Below, piece after piece: positions 50,626 through 59,188 of a stretch of DNA of 64,000 nt (the stretch's first letter is position 1; each line of letters starts with the position of its first letter). The stretch is from CAZMXP01 sp964570285 (lineage in GTDB: Bacteria > Planctomycetota > PLA2). A program made the position numbers and the translations under genes. The stretch spans positions 1 to 64,000 of the forward strand of contig CAZMXP010000026.1 of the NCBI GenBank assembly GCA_964570285.1, given 5' to 3'. The notes beneath the pieces are model-generated. The model was not told the DNA's origin, searched no databases, and worked only from the letters and a program-made list of their open reading frames with translations.

Positions 50626-51873
50626 TCACGCGGAAAATATCGCGTCGAGCCGCGCGCTCGCGCTCGCGACGTAGGAAACGTCGGAAATGCGCGACAGATT
50701 CAGGCGCGCGGTCCGGGTCGCGATCTCCACCGCGGTGCGGGCGAGGCGCAGGCCCGCGTCGAGGTCGCTCGCCATCGGGGGGGCGACCTTCCCCACATGA
50801 GGCGCCCCGAGCTGGACGACCTGCCCCGCCGCCTCCGCGATGAGCAGCGGCGCGTCGGTCGCCCGGCGGAGGCTCGCCTCGTCGCGGGCCAGCAGGTGGG
50901 CGGCGAACGCCGCGGCATCCTCGTTCGCGAGGCTGCGCAGCCTCTGCCGCAGCGCCTCCGCCTCCGCGCGCGCGCCCGTGACGCCGACGGTCATCGCCAC
51001 CAGCGCCGCGCCCATCGCCCCCGCGTAGGCCGCCGCCGACGCGCCCGCCGGGGCCGGGTTCGTCGACGCGAGCGCATCGAGGAACCGGGGCGTCTCCCGG
51101 AGCACGCGCAGCGGCGCCCCGCGCAGCGCCTCCGAGAGCCCCGCGTCCACCGCCTCCTGCGGGATCATGCCGACCACCTCGCTGTCGCGCACCGCGATCC
51201 CCCGCACCCCCGCCAATCGCTCCACCTCCTGCAGCGCCGCAAAGGGCGACGTCTGCCTCCAGTCGAGCAGGTTCATCGAGATCTGCACGCAGCCGCGGCT
51301 CTTCAGGGGAAAGGCGAGCGCGCGCAGCGCGGGCAGGTCGCGCACCTCGTGGGCGATCTCGCGGGCCGCGTCGAGGTCGGTCGATTCGAGCTGGACATTG
51401 AACGCGACGAGCGCCTCCCGGGCGCCGATCGTGACGACGTCGCGGCGCCCGCGCAGGCGCCTCCGCACCTCCGGCAGGCTCTCGGCCGTGGGGCTCGCCG
51501 CGCCGTAGAGCGCCACTTCGACGCCCGTGACCCGCTCGGCGAGCTTGCGCGCGAGGCGCGCGCAGTCGTCAAGCGTCGCCCCCGAGAGCGGCACGAACGG
51601 GACGACGTCCACAGGCCCGCGCCACGGGTGCACGCCATCCTCGTCGGGCGCCCGGATCAGCCGCAGCGCCGTCGTGATGCAGGCGTGCGCGCCGTCGACG
51701 ATCTCCTTCGGCGCGCCGACGAAGGTGAAGACGGTCCGGTTGTGGTCGACGTCGCTCGACTGGTCGAGCAGGCGCACGCCGGGCACCGCCCGGATCGCCT
51801 CGGCGATGGCCGAAATCGTCTCCGGCCGCCGGCCCTCGACGATGTTGGGGACGCACCCGATCCATTTCGTCAA
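50626..51873 (-). CDS. Glutamate formimidoyltransferase / formimidoyl-THF cyclodeaminase
   Basis: The 415-residue cytoplasmic protein joins the formiminotransferase (residues about 1-245) with a cyclodeaminase-like domain (about 260-415). The first half has CVPNIVEGR near the start, DQSSDVDHNRTVFTFVG, VDVVPFVPLSG and ISMNLLDWRQTSPFAAL; the second has AYAGAMGAALVAMTVG, AEALRQRLRSLANEDAAAF and the final helix pattern. The pathway is histidine degradation: formyl-group transfer to tetrahydrofolate, then deamination. It is shorter than the usual 500 or more residues, so loops are missing. TTG at 51873 gives the best N-terminus; GTG at 51897 is the long alternative. The divergent methyltransferase begins 25 bases away. 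Confidence 0.88.
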   Translation of the reverse strand: MTKWIGCVPNIVEGRRPETISAIAEAIRAVPGVRLLDQSSDVDHNRTVFTFVGAPKEIVDGAHACITTALRLIRAPDEDGVHPWRGPVDVVPFVPLSGATLDDCARLARKLAERVTGVEVALYGAASPTAESLPEVRRRLRGRRDVVTIGAREALVAFNVQLESTDLDAAREIAHEVRDLPALRALAFPLKSRGCVQISMNLLDWRQTSPFAALQEVERLAGVRGIAVRDSEVVGMIPQEAVDAGLSEALRGAPLRVLRETPRFLDALASTNPAPAGASAAAYAGAMGAALVAMTVGVTGARAEAEALRQRLRSLANEDAAAFAAHLLARDEASLRRATDAPLLIAEAAGQVVQLGAPHVGKVAPPMASDLDAGLRLARTAVEIATRTARLNLSRISDVSYVASASARLDAIFSA

Positions 51874-51878
51874 CGTGG

Positions 51879-51893
51879 CGCGGTATCGTACCG
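51879..51893. promoter_or_regulatory. Palindrome between divergent genes
   Basis: GCGGTA-TCG-TACCGC is a perfect 6-base inverted repeat in the 25-base gap between the FTCD start and the methyltransferase start. It could be an operator controlling both, but the gap is too short for two full promoters, so leaderless transcripts or an overlapping regulator site are possible. Confidence 0.35.
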
Positions 51894-51898
51894 CCACC

Positions 51899-53104
51899 GT
51901 GCTGCGCGCCGAAAGACGCCGCCAAGGGAGCTTCTACACTCCGCCCGCGCTGGCCGACCTGCTGGCGCGCGAGACGCTCGGCCCCCTCTCCGGCCCCCTC
52001 TCCGTCCTCGACCCCGCCTGCGGCGACGGCGCGCTGCTGCGCGCCGCCCAGAGGCTCCGTCCGGACGCGGCGCTCGCCGGAGCCGACCTCGACGAGGCAG
52101 CGCTCGCGCACGCGCCGGGCGAGCGCCTCCGCGCGGATGCGCTGCGCCACGACTGGGGCGCCCGCACCTTCGACGTCGTGCTCTGCAACCCGCCCTGGGT
52201 CAGCTTCAGCGGGCGGCATGGCAAGGCGCTCGGGCCAGACGAACGCCGCGCCCTCGCGACGCGCTACCGGAGCTTCCGGCGCTGGCCGACGCTGCACGGC
52301 CCCTTCGTCGAGCTGGCGATGCAACTTGCAACACGCCGCGTGGGCCTGTTGCTTCCGGCGCAGGTCCGGGAATTCGCAGGCTACGCTCCGCTGCGCAGTG
52401 TGGTGGGGGCGCGGGGGAGGAGCGCTACGTGGATCGACCTCGGCGAGGATGCGTTCGAGGGCGTCGTGCAGCCCGCCTGCGCGCTGATCGTGGAGGTCGG
52501 GGAGGGCGCGGCGGCGCCGGGCTCGCCGCCGCGGCCCGGCGGCGGCCTCTTCGCTGACATCGGAGTCCACACTGGCAACTGCGCCGCGGCGCTGCTCGAC
52601 CGCGGCGGCGCGCCGATCCGCGAGGGCCGCGACATCACCCCCTACGCGCTCGCGCCGCCGAGGCGCACGCTGCGCACCGATCTGGTGCCGGCGCCGGGAG
52701 GGTACTTTCGCATCGCGCCGCTGGAGCGCTACACCGCCTTTCCGATCCTTCTCCGCCAGACCGCGCCAAGGCCGATCGCGGCGCTGCACAGCGAGCCTAC
52801 CTACTTCCGGAACAGCGTGCTCGGCTGCCGCGGCATCCCCGGGGTGCCGCACGAGCTCGTCGTCGCGTGGCTCAACAGCAGCGCCGTCGCCGACTTCCAC
52901 CGAAGCCATGTCGCCGAGTCGCGCCAGCGCGCCTTCCCGCAGATCAAGCTGCGCCACCTGAACGCGCTGCCGATGCCGCGCTGGGAGGAGGCGCCGCCAG
53001 AGGTCGTCGAGCTTTCGCGGCTCGTCGCGCGGGAGGGGCGCGCGGACCTCGCGGGGCGGCTGGATGCGGCGGTGGGGCGCTTCTGCCTTGCAGGCGGTGC
53101 GTGA
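51899..53104 (+). CDS. TaqI-like DNA adenine-N6 methyltransferase
   Basis: The 401-residue protein has an AdoMet-binding motif I VLDPACGDG (residues about 36-44), a catalytic motif IV NPPW (97-100) and an early GSFYTPP motif typical of Eco57I/TaqI-type enzymes. The second half (RNSVLGCRGIPGVPHELVVAWLNS) resembles the TaqI-type C-terminal target-recognition domain. It should methylate adenine in a specific DNA sequence. No restriction gene is adjacent, so it is an orphan or the modification part of a system not visible here. GTG at 51899 is the start. It is followed by a VapBC-type toxin-antitoxin pair and an SbcCD-like pair. Confidence 0.87.
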   Translation: MLRAERRRQGSFYTPPALADLLARETLGPLSGPLSVLDPACGDGALLRAAQRLRPDAALAGADLDEAALAHAPGERLRADALRHDWGARTFDVVLCNPPWVSFSGRHGKALGPDERRALATRYRSFRRWPTLHGPFVELAMQLATRRVGLLLPAQVREFAGYAPLRSVVGARGRSATWIDLGEDAFEGVVQPACALIVEVGEGAAAPGSPPRPGGGLFADIGVHTGNCAAALLDRGGAPIREGRDITPYALAPPRRTLRTDLVPAPGGYFRIAPLERYTAFPILLRQTAPRPIAALHSEPTYFRNSVLGCRGIPGVPHELVVAWLNSSAVADFHRSHVAESRQRAFPQIKLRHLNALPMPRWEEAPPEVVELSRLVAREGRADLAGRLDAAVGRFCLAGGA

Positions 53105-53130
53105 GCGAGTGAGGATACTCCTACATAGGC

Positions 53131-53379
53131 ATGAGGATCAGCGTCCACATCCCGAAGCCGCTGCTCGAGGCGCTCGACCGGCGCGCGGAGGCGCTGCAGA
53201 TCAGCCGGAACCGGCTGATCCTGATGGCCCTGGAGCGGGAACTGGCGCCGGAAACCCGGTGGAGCGCCGGGTTCCTCGAGAGCTTGGCCGCTGCCGACGC
53301 GCGGACTGTCGAGGCCGTCGACGACCTGACGAAGGCGGTCCGCGCGGCGAGGCGTTCGAAGGCGCCGAGGCCGCTGTGA
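53131..53379 (+). CDS. Ribbon-helix-helix antitoxin (VapB/CopG-like)
   Basis: The 82-residue protein starts MRISVHIPKPLLEALDRRAE, the ribbon strand and first helix of a CopG/Arc-type dimer, followed by SRNRLILMALERELA. The C-terminal about 35 residues (SLAAADARTVEAVDDLTKAV) are probably the toxin-binding tail. The stop overlaps the start of the toxin gene (GTGA), as in VapBC pairs. It represses its own operon by family analogy. ATG at 53131 lies 27 bases after the methyltransferase stop. Confidence 0.85.
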   Translation: MRISVHIPKPLLEALDRRAEALQISRNRLILMALERELAPETRWSAGFLESLAAADARTVEAVDDLTKAVRAARRSKAPRPL

Positions 53380-53792
53380 ACCTCCTGCGCGACACGAATG
53401 CGGTCGCCGCCCTCATGAAGGGAGACCGCGCGGTGCTGTCGCGCCTGAGCGCCCTGCCCAAGTCGAGCGTCGCGGTGCCACAACCTGCGCTAGCCGAGAT
53501 CGCCTACGGGATCGAGAGGCTTCCGCGCTCCAAGCGGAAGGACGCGCTGCGAGAGAAGCTCGCACTCGTGCGGTCGGAGATCCGTGCCGCCGAGTGGACG
53601 GAGGCAGTCACGGACGCGTTCGGCGCGATCAAGGCGGACCTCGAGAAGAGGGGGAAGCGCATCGAGGACTTCGACGCGGCGATCGCGGCGCATGCCCATG
53701 CGATCGGCGCGACTCTGGTCACCGCGGATGTCGGCGACATGGTTCGCATCCCCGGACTCGTCGTCGAGGACTGGTCGCGCCCGCCGACGTGA
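53376..53792 (+). CDS. PIN-domain toxin (VapC-like ribonuclease)
   Basis: The 138-residue protein has the PIN acidic pattern: Asp6 in LLRDTNAVAALM, Glu41 in AEIAYGIER, Asp98 or Asp100 in RIEDFDAAIAAHA and Asp118 in LVTADVGDMVRI, all expected to bind Mg2+ for RNA cleavage. GTG at 53376 overlaps the antitoxin stop. It may be activated when the antitoxin is degraded under stress. The pair lies between the DNA methyltransferase and the SbcCD-like genes, a typical position for mobile stabilisation modules. Confidence 0.88.
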   Translation: MNLLRDTNAVAALMKGDRAVLSRLSALPKSSVAVPQPALAEIAYGIERLPRSKRKDALREKLALVRSEIRAAEWTEAVTDAFGAIKADLEKRGKRIEDFDAAIAAHAHAIGATLVTADVGDMVRIPGLVVEDWSRPPT

Positions 53793-53931
53793 CGGCGCCT
53801 CCGCGCGCCTCGGCACGCAACCGCGGAGGACCAAGGGGCGGTCGCATCGAGATCTGCGATCTGGTCGCCACTCGACTGCGGTGCCACGTGATCCTGCTGC
53901 GATTCCTGCGGTTCCCGTTTCCGCAACAATG

Positions 53932-56568
53932 TTACGCGGCACCGTACGAGACGACCGTGGCGCCGCCGACGTGGCGGAAGCGGCCGGGGGTGCAGGTGAG
54001 CACGATGACCTGGCAGCGGTCGCCAGCCAGCGCGAGCATCGCGCCCATGCCTTCGAGGCGGGCGGGGTCGGTGTGGCCGAGGGTATCATCGAAGATCAGC
54101 GGCACGCCGTCGGTCTCGTCGACAAGCAGCGCGGCGGCGAGCCGGGCGACCAGCGAGAGCTGCTCTCGGGCGCCGCCCGAGAGGCTCCCGAACGGGACGG
54201 TGCGCCCCCCGAGCGTGCGCGTGGCGATCGCGAGGCTGTCGTCGAGTTCGACGCGGAAGCTCTCGTCGAACACGAGGCGCCCGAGCTGTTCGATCTTCTC
54301 CCTGAGCGGCGCGAGGTAGGCCTGTCGCGCCTCCTCGTGCTTCTTCTCCATCGTCCTGTAGAGCCGTTCCGCCGCCGCCGCGCGCCGCACCGCCGCGTCG
54401 CGCACCCGCTCCGCCCGCGCGAGCCGGGCGCGCGCCTCCTCTGCCGCCTCGAAGAGCCCGCGCTCGCCGCTCAATTCGAGTTGCGCGCGCACCCCGTGAG
54501 CCTCCTTCTCGCGGTCGGCCAGCCCCTGCTCGGCGCTCTTCAGCGCGCGCGCGGCATTCTCCGAGAGGCGCGCGACGTTTTCGGGGTTCAGCGCCTGCCA
54601 CGCCGCGCGCTCCCTCGCCAGCGTCTCCTGGGCGGCCGCCTCCTTCGCCACCGCCTCCGCGAGCGCGTGCGCGAGCGCGTCGTCCGCCCTCTTCGCCCTC
54701 GCCGCCGCAAGCTCGCGCTCGGCCGCGCGCTCCGCATCCGTGCCGACGCGCAGCTCCACGCCGGTCTCCCGCGCCCTCTCCCTCTTCCCGCGCAGATCCT
54801 CGTCCGCGACGCGCCAGCGCTCTCGCGCCGCGTCGAGCGCCGCCTTGGCCTCCGCCTGCGCGGAGTGGGCGGCCTTCTTTGCCTTCTCCGCCGGGTCGTG
54901 GTCGGCGATCAGGGGGGGGCCCGGGGGCCGCTCCTCCGGGTAGCTCTTCCACACTTGCAGGTTGCGGATCTTCTCGTCGATCTGCGCCGGCGTCAGGTCG
55001 CGGCGGTGCACGCGGATCTGCTCCTCGGCCGCGGCGAGGGAGGCGCTTGCGGTGCGAACGCTTCCGAGGGCGGCTTCCGCGTGCTCCAGGTCGCGCACGC
55101 CGGAGGCGTCGAGCAGGCGGCCGAGGGTCGCGCGTGCCCCGTCGCGGACCGACTTCAGCGTGTCGCCGCCGACCCCGGCCCGCACGGCAATGCTCAACTG
55201 GCCGGGAAGCAACAATTGCAACGCATCCGCCACCGGGAGGCCCACCTGCTCGCCGGAGGCAAGGCGGCGCTCCTCCCCGTTGATCTGCACTTCGACGTCG
55301 CGCAGCGCCCTGACCTGCACCTGCGGCGCCTCCACCTCGAGTCGCGCCTCGGCCTGCATCAGGGCGTCGTGCGCCTTGCGGATGGCCCGGAGGGCCTCCT
55401 CGGTGATGCGGACCTCCGCGAGCGTGCGTCGCGCCGCGGCCGCCTGCTCCTGCGCCTTCTCGATGTAGCCCTTGCGTTCCACGAGGCGCTGCAACTCGAG
55501 GATCGCGTGGCCGTACTCGAAGTCCTTCGAGCGCAGTCGTGCCAGTTCGTCGGCCTCGCGCGCGCGCGCCTCCGCCTCCGCCAGCGCGGCGCGCGCTGCC
55601 GCCTCGCGCTCCTCGGCCGCCTTCAGGGTCGGCGAGCCGCGCGCGGCGTCCGCCTCGAGCGCGATCCGCTTGTCGCGCGCGGCCGTGAGGCGCGCGATCA
55701 GCTCCTCGCGCTCCCGCTTCTCGCCGCTCGCGATCCGCAGCCCCATCGTCACGCTCTTCGCCTCGAACTCGAAGTGATGGAGCGCCTGCTGGCGACGATC
55801 GACCTCCGCCTTCTCGGCGGCACGGCGCGCCTGCGTCTCCGTGTGCTGCGCCACCTCGGCCCGCAGCGTGGCGATCGAGCGCTCCAGCTCGGCGCTCCGG
55901 TCGACGAGCGCCTCGAGGGCGCGGAGGTCGGTCTCGAGCCTCTCCACCTCGTTGCGCGCCTCCGCTGCATCGGTGAGGAGGGTCGCGTGCGACTTGGCCG
56001 GGCGCCCCGTCTCGGTGAAGTAGAGGAGGTACTCCTGCTTGACGCGCTCGAAGAGATGGGTCTCCCGCTCGCCCGCCGTCTCCTGCCCGGCGGCGCGCTC
56101 GAGGGAGTTCAGCAGCGACCGCGCGTCGCGCAGGTCCGCCTGACGGATGGCCTCCCCTTGATCGACTTGCAGCGCGTTCCATAGGGCGACGTCCATCGTC
56201 TCGGCGAGGATCGCCGCCGCCCGTTCGTGCGCCTCGCGTCCCGTGAGACTCTCCGGGCGCGGGGCGCTCACCGTGAGCTCCGTCTCCGCGCGCTTCAGGA
56301 AACGTTTCCGGTAGAGGAAGCGGTAGGGGCCGGTCGAGAGGTCCGCCTCGACCTCGGGGCCGACGTCGCGGTCGACCGGCTTCGTCGATCGCACCGCCTC
56401 CTTCCTGCTCGAATCGAGTTCGTAGAGGAGAAGGCGGAGCCCTTCCGCGAGCGATGACTTCCCGACCTCGTTGGGCCCCTCGACGATCGTGACGCCCTGG
56501 GCCGCGAACGCGACGGCGCACTCGGCGACGCCGCGGAAGTCGCGCAGGCGGATCGAGTGGATCCTCAC
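53932..56568 (-). CDS. SbcC/Rad50-like (YhaN-type) ATPase
   Basis: The 878-residue protein has Walker A EGPNEVGKSSLAEGL (residues 30-44), two long coiled-coil arms, and at the C-terminus the signature SGGAREQLSLVARLAAALL and Walker B GVPLIFDDTLGHTDP. No zinc-hook CxxC is present in the middle, unlike Rad50, but a small globular insertion replaces it, as in YhaN-like proteins. With its nuclease partner it should process DNA ends or hairpins. GTG at 56568 overlaps the stop of the nuclease gene (GTGA), so the two are translationally coupled. The stop is followed by a low-GC region and the convergent toxin gene. Confidence 0.92.
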   Translation of the reverse strand: MRIHSIRLRDFRGVAECAVAFAAQGVTIVEGPNEVGKSSLAEGLRLLLYELDSSRKEAVRSTKPVDRDVGPEVEADLSTGPYRFLYRKRFLKRAETELTVSAPRPESLTGREAHERAAAILAETMDVALWNALQVDQGEAIRQADLRDARSLLNSLERAAGQETAGERETHLFERVKQEYLLYFTETGRPAKSHATLLTDAAEARNEVERLETDLRALEALVDRSAELERSIATLRAEVAQHTETQARRAAEKAEVDRRQQALHHFEFEAKSVTMGLRIASGEKREREELIARLTAARDKRIALEADAARGSPTLKAAEEREAAARAALAEAEARAREADELARLRSKDFEYGHAILELQRLVERKGYIEKAQEQAAAARRTLAEVRITEEALRAIRKAHDALMQAEARLEVEAPQVQVRALRDVEVQINGEERRLASGEQVGLPVADALQLLLPGQLSIAVRAGVGGDTLKSVRDGARATLGRLLDASGVRDLEHAEAALGSVRTASASLAAAEEQIRVHRRDLTPAQIDEKIRNLQVWKSYPEERPPGPPLIADHDPAEKAKKAAHSAQAEAKAALDAARERWRVADEDLRGKRERARETGVELRVGTDAERAAERELAAARAKRADDALAHALAEAVAKEAAAQETLARERAAWQALNPENVARLSENAARALKSAEQGLADREKEAHGVRAQLELSGERGLFEAAEEARARLARAERVRDAAVRRAAAAERLYRTMEKKHEEARQAYLAPLREKIEQLGRLVFDESFRVELDDSLAIATRTLGGRTVPFGSLSGGAREQLSLVARLAAALLVDETDGVPLIFDDTLGHTDPARLEGMGAMLALAGDRCQVIVLTCTPGRFRHVGGATVVSYGAA

Positions 56569-57659
56569 GCCCCCGCGCCCCCTGAACATCGATAGAGCAG
56601 TTGCAGCGCGTCCCGGGCCACGGCGTCCTCCGGATGACGGGCAAGCTCCTCCGCGGTCGCGCGCGCGAACCCCGCGAGACCGAGGTCGCCGGCGAGGATC
56701 TCGTCGGGGCGGAGGACGAGATCGCCGTCGCGCTCCTCGACCGCGGCGAGCAGGTCCCGCGCGCGGTCGAGCAGGCCGTCGAGGCGCGCCCGCTCGGCGA
56801 GCGTGAGCGATCCGACGAGGTCCGCCTTCAGGATCGTCGTGTCCTTAGACTCGAGTGCCGCGATCTCCGCCTCCGCCTGCTCGAGGTCGGCGGCGCCGTT
56901 CAGCGTGAACTCGCGGCGCAGGAAGCGCCAGCGGCCGGTCCGGTGCTTCCGCACCGCGCATCCGCCGCCGTCGAGCGACACGACGAGCGCGTGGCCCGAG
57001 TCGGTCTCGCCGTAGTCGGTCGCCTCGGGGGCGCCGCTGTACCAGACGCGGGGTGCGACCTCGGTCGTGCTGTGCCGGTCGCCGAGGGCGAGGTAGTGGA
57101 TGCGCCCCTCGTCCAGCGCGCGCCGGGCGCGCGGAAGGTCGATGCGCTCGGGCACGTCGTCGCCAAAGCCGGTCACGGTGCCGTGCGCGACGAGCACGCG
57201 AACGCCGCCGGGCAGCGGCTCGAGCTTCGCGCACGCCTCCGCGACGAGGTCGCGCCGCGGCCGCTTGCTCGCCCACGGCGCGCCGACCACTTGCAAGCCG
57301 GGTCCGACCTCGTGGATGCGGTCGTCGGCGAGAACCGTGATGGACTTGCGGTCCGCGAACTCGCGCCGGCGCCAGATCGACCCCGCGTCGTGCGGGTCGT
57401 GGTTGCCCGGCAGCAGGAAGAGCGGGCAGGGGAACGCCGCCATCGCCTCGATCGCTCGGCCGAGCGTGCGTCGGTCCACCTGGTTGTTCTCGAAGAGATC
57501 GCCCGCCGCCACCGCGAACGCGCACCCCTCCGCGCGCGCGAGGTCCGCCATCGCCCGCACCGCGTCGATGCGCGCCTGCATGAAGCGGTGGCGCGCCTCC
57601 TCGCCGAGGAAGTGCCGTCCCATGCCGAGCTGCCAGTCGGCGGTGTGGAGGAAGCGCAT
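56565..57659 (-). CDS. SbcD/Mre11-like DNA nuclease
   Basis: The 364-residue metallophosphoesterase has the motifs HTADWQLG (His5, Asp8), GDLFENN, GNHDPHD, LVAHGTV and LGDRHSTTEV, in the order of SbcD/Mre11. The usual DWHLG His is Gln10 here; the substitution occurs in several relatives and may be a subfamily trait. After the catalytic domain, about 100 residues provide the partner contact and a helical tail. It is expected to cleave DNA with manganese in complex with the adjacent ATPase. ATG at 57659 has no Shine-Dalgarno sequence. A perfect 14-base inverted repeat starts 6 bases upstream. Confidence 0.92.
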   Translation of the reverse strand: MRFLHTADWQLGMGRHFLGEEARHRFMQARIDAVRAMADLARAEGCAFAVAAGDLFENNQVDRRTLGRAIEAMAAFPCPLFLLPGNHDPHDAGSIWRRREFADRKSITVLADDRIHEVGPGLQVVGAPWASKRPRRDLVAEACAKLEPLPGGVRVLVAHGTVTGFGDDVPERIDLPRARRALDEGRIHYLALGDRHSTTEVAPRVWYSGAPEATDYGETDSGHALVVSLDGGGCAVRKHRTGRWRFLRREFTLNGAADLEQAEAEIAALESKDTTILKADLVGSLTLAERARLDGLLDRARDLLAAVEERDGDLVLRPDEILAGDLGLAGFARATAEELARHPEDAVARDALQLLYRCSGGAGA

Positions 57660-57664
57660 CGGAG

Positions 57665-57699
57665 TAGTTTGCAGCCGGGACGGCGCCGGCTGCAAACTA
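57665..57699. promoter_or_regulatory. 14-bp inverted repeat between divergent genes
   Basis: TAGTTTGCAGCCGG and CCGGCTGCAAACTA are perfect arms around a 7-base spacer, immediately upstream of the SbcD-like start and 42 bases before the opposite gene. The AT-rich outer ends in a GC-rich region suggest an operator or a promoter-overlapping structure, although a hairpin in an mRNA leader is possible. Confidence 0.5.
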
Positions 57700-57741
57700 T
57701 TCCTGGGCGACGTGACATGCCGCCGTGGTATGTTCGGCGGC

Positions 57742-58257
57742 ATGATCTCCCGTCGACGCTGGCTCGCGATCGCGGGTGGGGTGGGGCTTCTGGTGGCCGC
57801 GCCGCTGGCGTTCAGGGGCGGGACCGACAGCGCCACGGGGGGAGCGCGGTTTCGGCGGCGCAAGAGGTCGAAGGCCGCGAAGCCGCTGGTCGGGCCCACG
57901 GAGAAGAAGGCCATCGAGCTTGCGAAGTCCGGAGGCCACGAGGAGGCATTGAAGGCTCTGCTGGGCGAGATCGAAGCGGACCTGGGTCGCAAGCAGAAGG
58001 CAAGGCCTGCGCGAGCGCCCGGTTTCCACCTGTGGGATCTCTATGCTCTCATCGCCGCCCGTTGGGGTCAGACGCCGGAACACCTCGGCCCGCTGCTCGC
58101 CCTCGGGCGGCGCGCCTTGCCGAGCTACGCACACGACCAGCGCGTGCACGGAAGTATTGCGACGCGACTTGAAAAGTGGTCAGATCCGGAGAGCGAGTGG
58201 TGGCGTGAGTGGACGACTCCGGAGAAGCGAAAATCATGGGCCGGTATTCCAATCTAG
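57742..58257 (+). CDS. Small exported or membrane-anchored protein, unknown
   Basis: The 171-residue protein begins MISRRRWLAIAGGVGLLVAAPLAF, a signal with a twin-Arg-like start, so it may be Tat-exported or remain membrane-anchored. The mature part is Lys/Ala/Arg-rich and then Trp-rich near the end (SEWWREWTTPEKRKSWAG). A KAIELAKSGGHEEALKALL unit is helical and repeat-like. No family is recognised. ATG at 57742 follows GGCGGC; an ATG at 57730 is in frame. The gene is divergent from the SbcCD-like pair, and a repeat copy lies downstream. Confidence 0.65.
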   Translation: MISRRRWLAIAGGVGLLVAAPLAFRGGTDSATGGARFRRRKRSKAAKPLVGPTEKKAIELAKSGGHEEALKALLGEIEADLGRKQKARPARAPGFHLWDLYALIAARWGQTPEHLGPLLALGRRALPSYAHDQRVHGSIATRLEKWSDPESEWWREWTTPEKRKSWAGIPI

Positions 58258-58309
58258 GATTCCCGTTCTCGGGCGATGGACGTTCGAATCGTCCCCGGCC
58301 CTTCCTACG

Positions 58310-58465
58310 CCGCTTGAGCCTTCGTCTTGATGGTTGAAAGAAGGAACCCAGCAACCAGGAACCGAGGAAGAGGCAGACTCGATCGATCCGGATCCCGGGA
58401 TGCGGCCCCTTGCACTCATGGGTTCCTTGCTTCCTGGGTTCCTTCTAAGAACTGCTGACCTTGAT
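58310..58465. repeat. Dispersed repeat, copy 3 (centre only)
   Basis: About 155 bases with GAGCCTTCGTCTTGATGGTTG, GAACCCAGCAACCAGGAACC, GATCCCGGGATG and TCATGGGTTCC/TTCCTGGGTTCC match the centre of copy 1 (11095-11245), with several differences. The CACGAAGG modules are missing. It lies in the gap between two small genes. Confidence 0.7.
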
Positions 58466-58873
58466 CCGGACCGACCGCAGGTCGTGGCGAAGGCTGGCAG
58501 CGCCCGAGGTTTGTACGACCGGCCGGCGATCATCTGCGGCGGAGGGGAGACGCACGCGGCCCCGCGCGGCGCGCGCGTCACCCGGCCCCGGCCGCTCCTC
58601 GCTCGGCGTGTCTCGCCGAGCCCCGGTCCGGGCGACGGGGAATCGGGATGGCTGCATGCGCAGCGCGGCCATCGGCAGGCGCTCACTGTGGTTGTGGCAT
58701 GGAGCCGCGCTGCGGCAGGGGATGGTGTTCGGCCCGCCCGCCGAGCGCGAGGAGCTTCGAAGCGACCGAGCCTCCGCAGGCGGGCAAGAACGTGGCCCCG
58801 CATTCCCCCCGTCCTTGGAGGCGCCAGCGCCGGGCGGCGAGGATTCGCGCATATGATGAGGCCGGAGGTAGAC
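58466..58873. other. Intergenic region without recognised genes
   Basis: About 400 bases of mixed composition follow the repeat. Frames are open on several strands, but none has a start with a ribosome site or a recognisable product. The last 30 bases contain the GGAGG of the next gene. Confidence 0.4.
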
Positions 58874-59188
58874 ATGAGGTACTCCTCGCTCCTTGTCTTG
58901 CTCACGCTGCCGTCGCTGCCGAGTACGCCAGTTCATGCGGAAGTGAATGACGGGGACAGCGTGGAGTGGCTGACCTGTTCCTCCGAACTCGTGGTCCTCG
59001 GCCGCGTCGAGAGAATCGTCACCACGTCCGGCCCGGGCGACTTCTACTACGAGGACTGTACCGTCGCGGTGGGCGAGGTCATCCAAGGAGGGGCGGTCGG
59101 GGAGCGAGTGACGTTTTGCCTGCGGTCCTCGGGCCCCGAGTCCCGCGTGCGGGGCTGGATGAAGTCGCGCGAGTCGATCCTGCATTGA
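58874..59188 (+). CDS. Short secreted protein, probably truncated
   Basis: The 104-residue protein has a signal peptide (STPVHAEVND) and one short domain: SVEWLTCSSELVVLGRVERI, then EDCTVAVGEVIQGGAVGERVTF. It resembles the first domain of longer exported proteins in which the same strand order is repeated, so it may be the remaining part of a longer ancestor. ATG at 58874 has GGAGG 5 bases upstream. Its TGA stop overlaps the TTG start of the next gene (TTGA), making the two likely coupled. The function is unknown. Confidence 0.65.
   Translation: MRYSSLLVLLTLPSLPSTPVHAEVNDGDSVEWLTCSSELVVLGRVERIVTTSGPGDFYYEDCTVAVGEVIQGGAVGERVTFCLRSSGPESRVRGWMKSRESILH

Noticed and set aside
58466..58873. A possible minus-strand gene (frame 58234-58905)
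   Set aside because: It is Pro/Arg/Ser-rich with no recognisable domain, crosses a repeat copy and has no ribosome-binding site.
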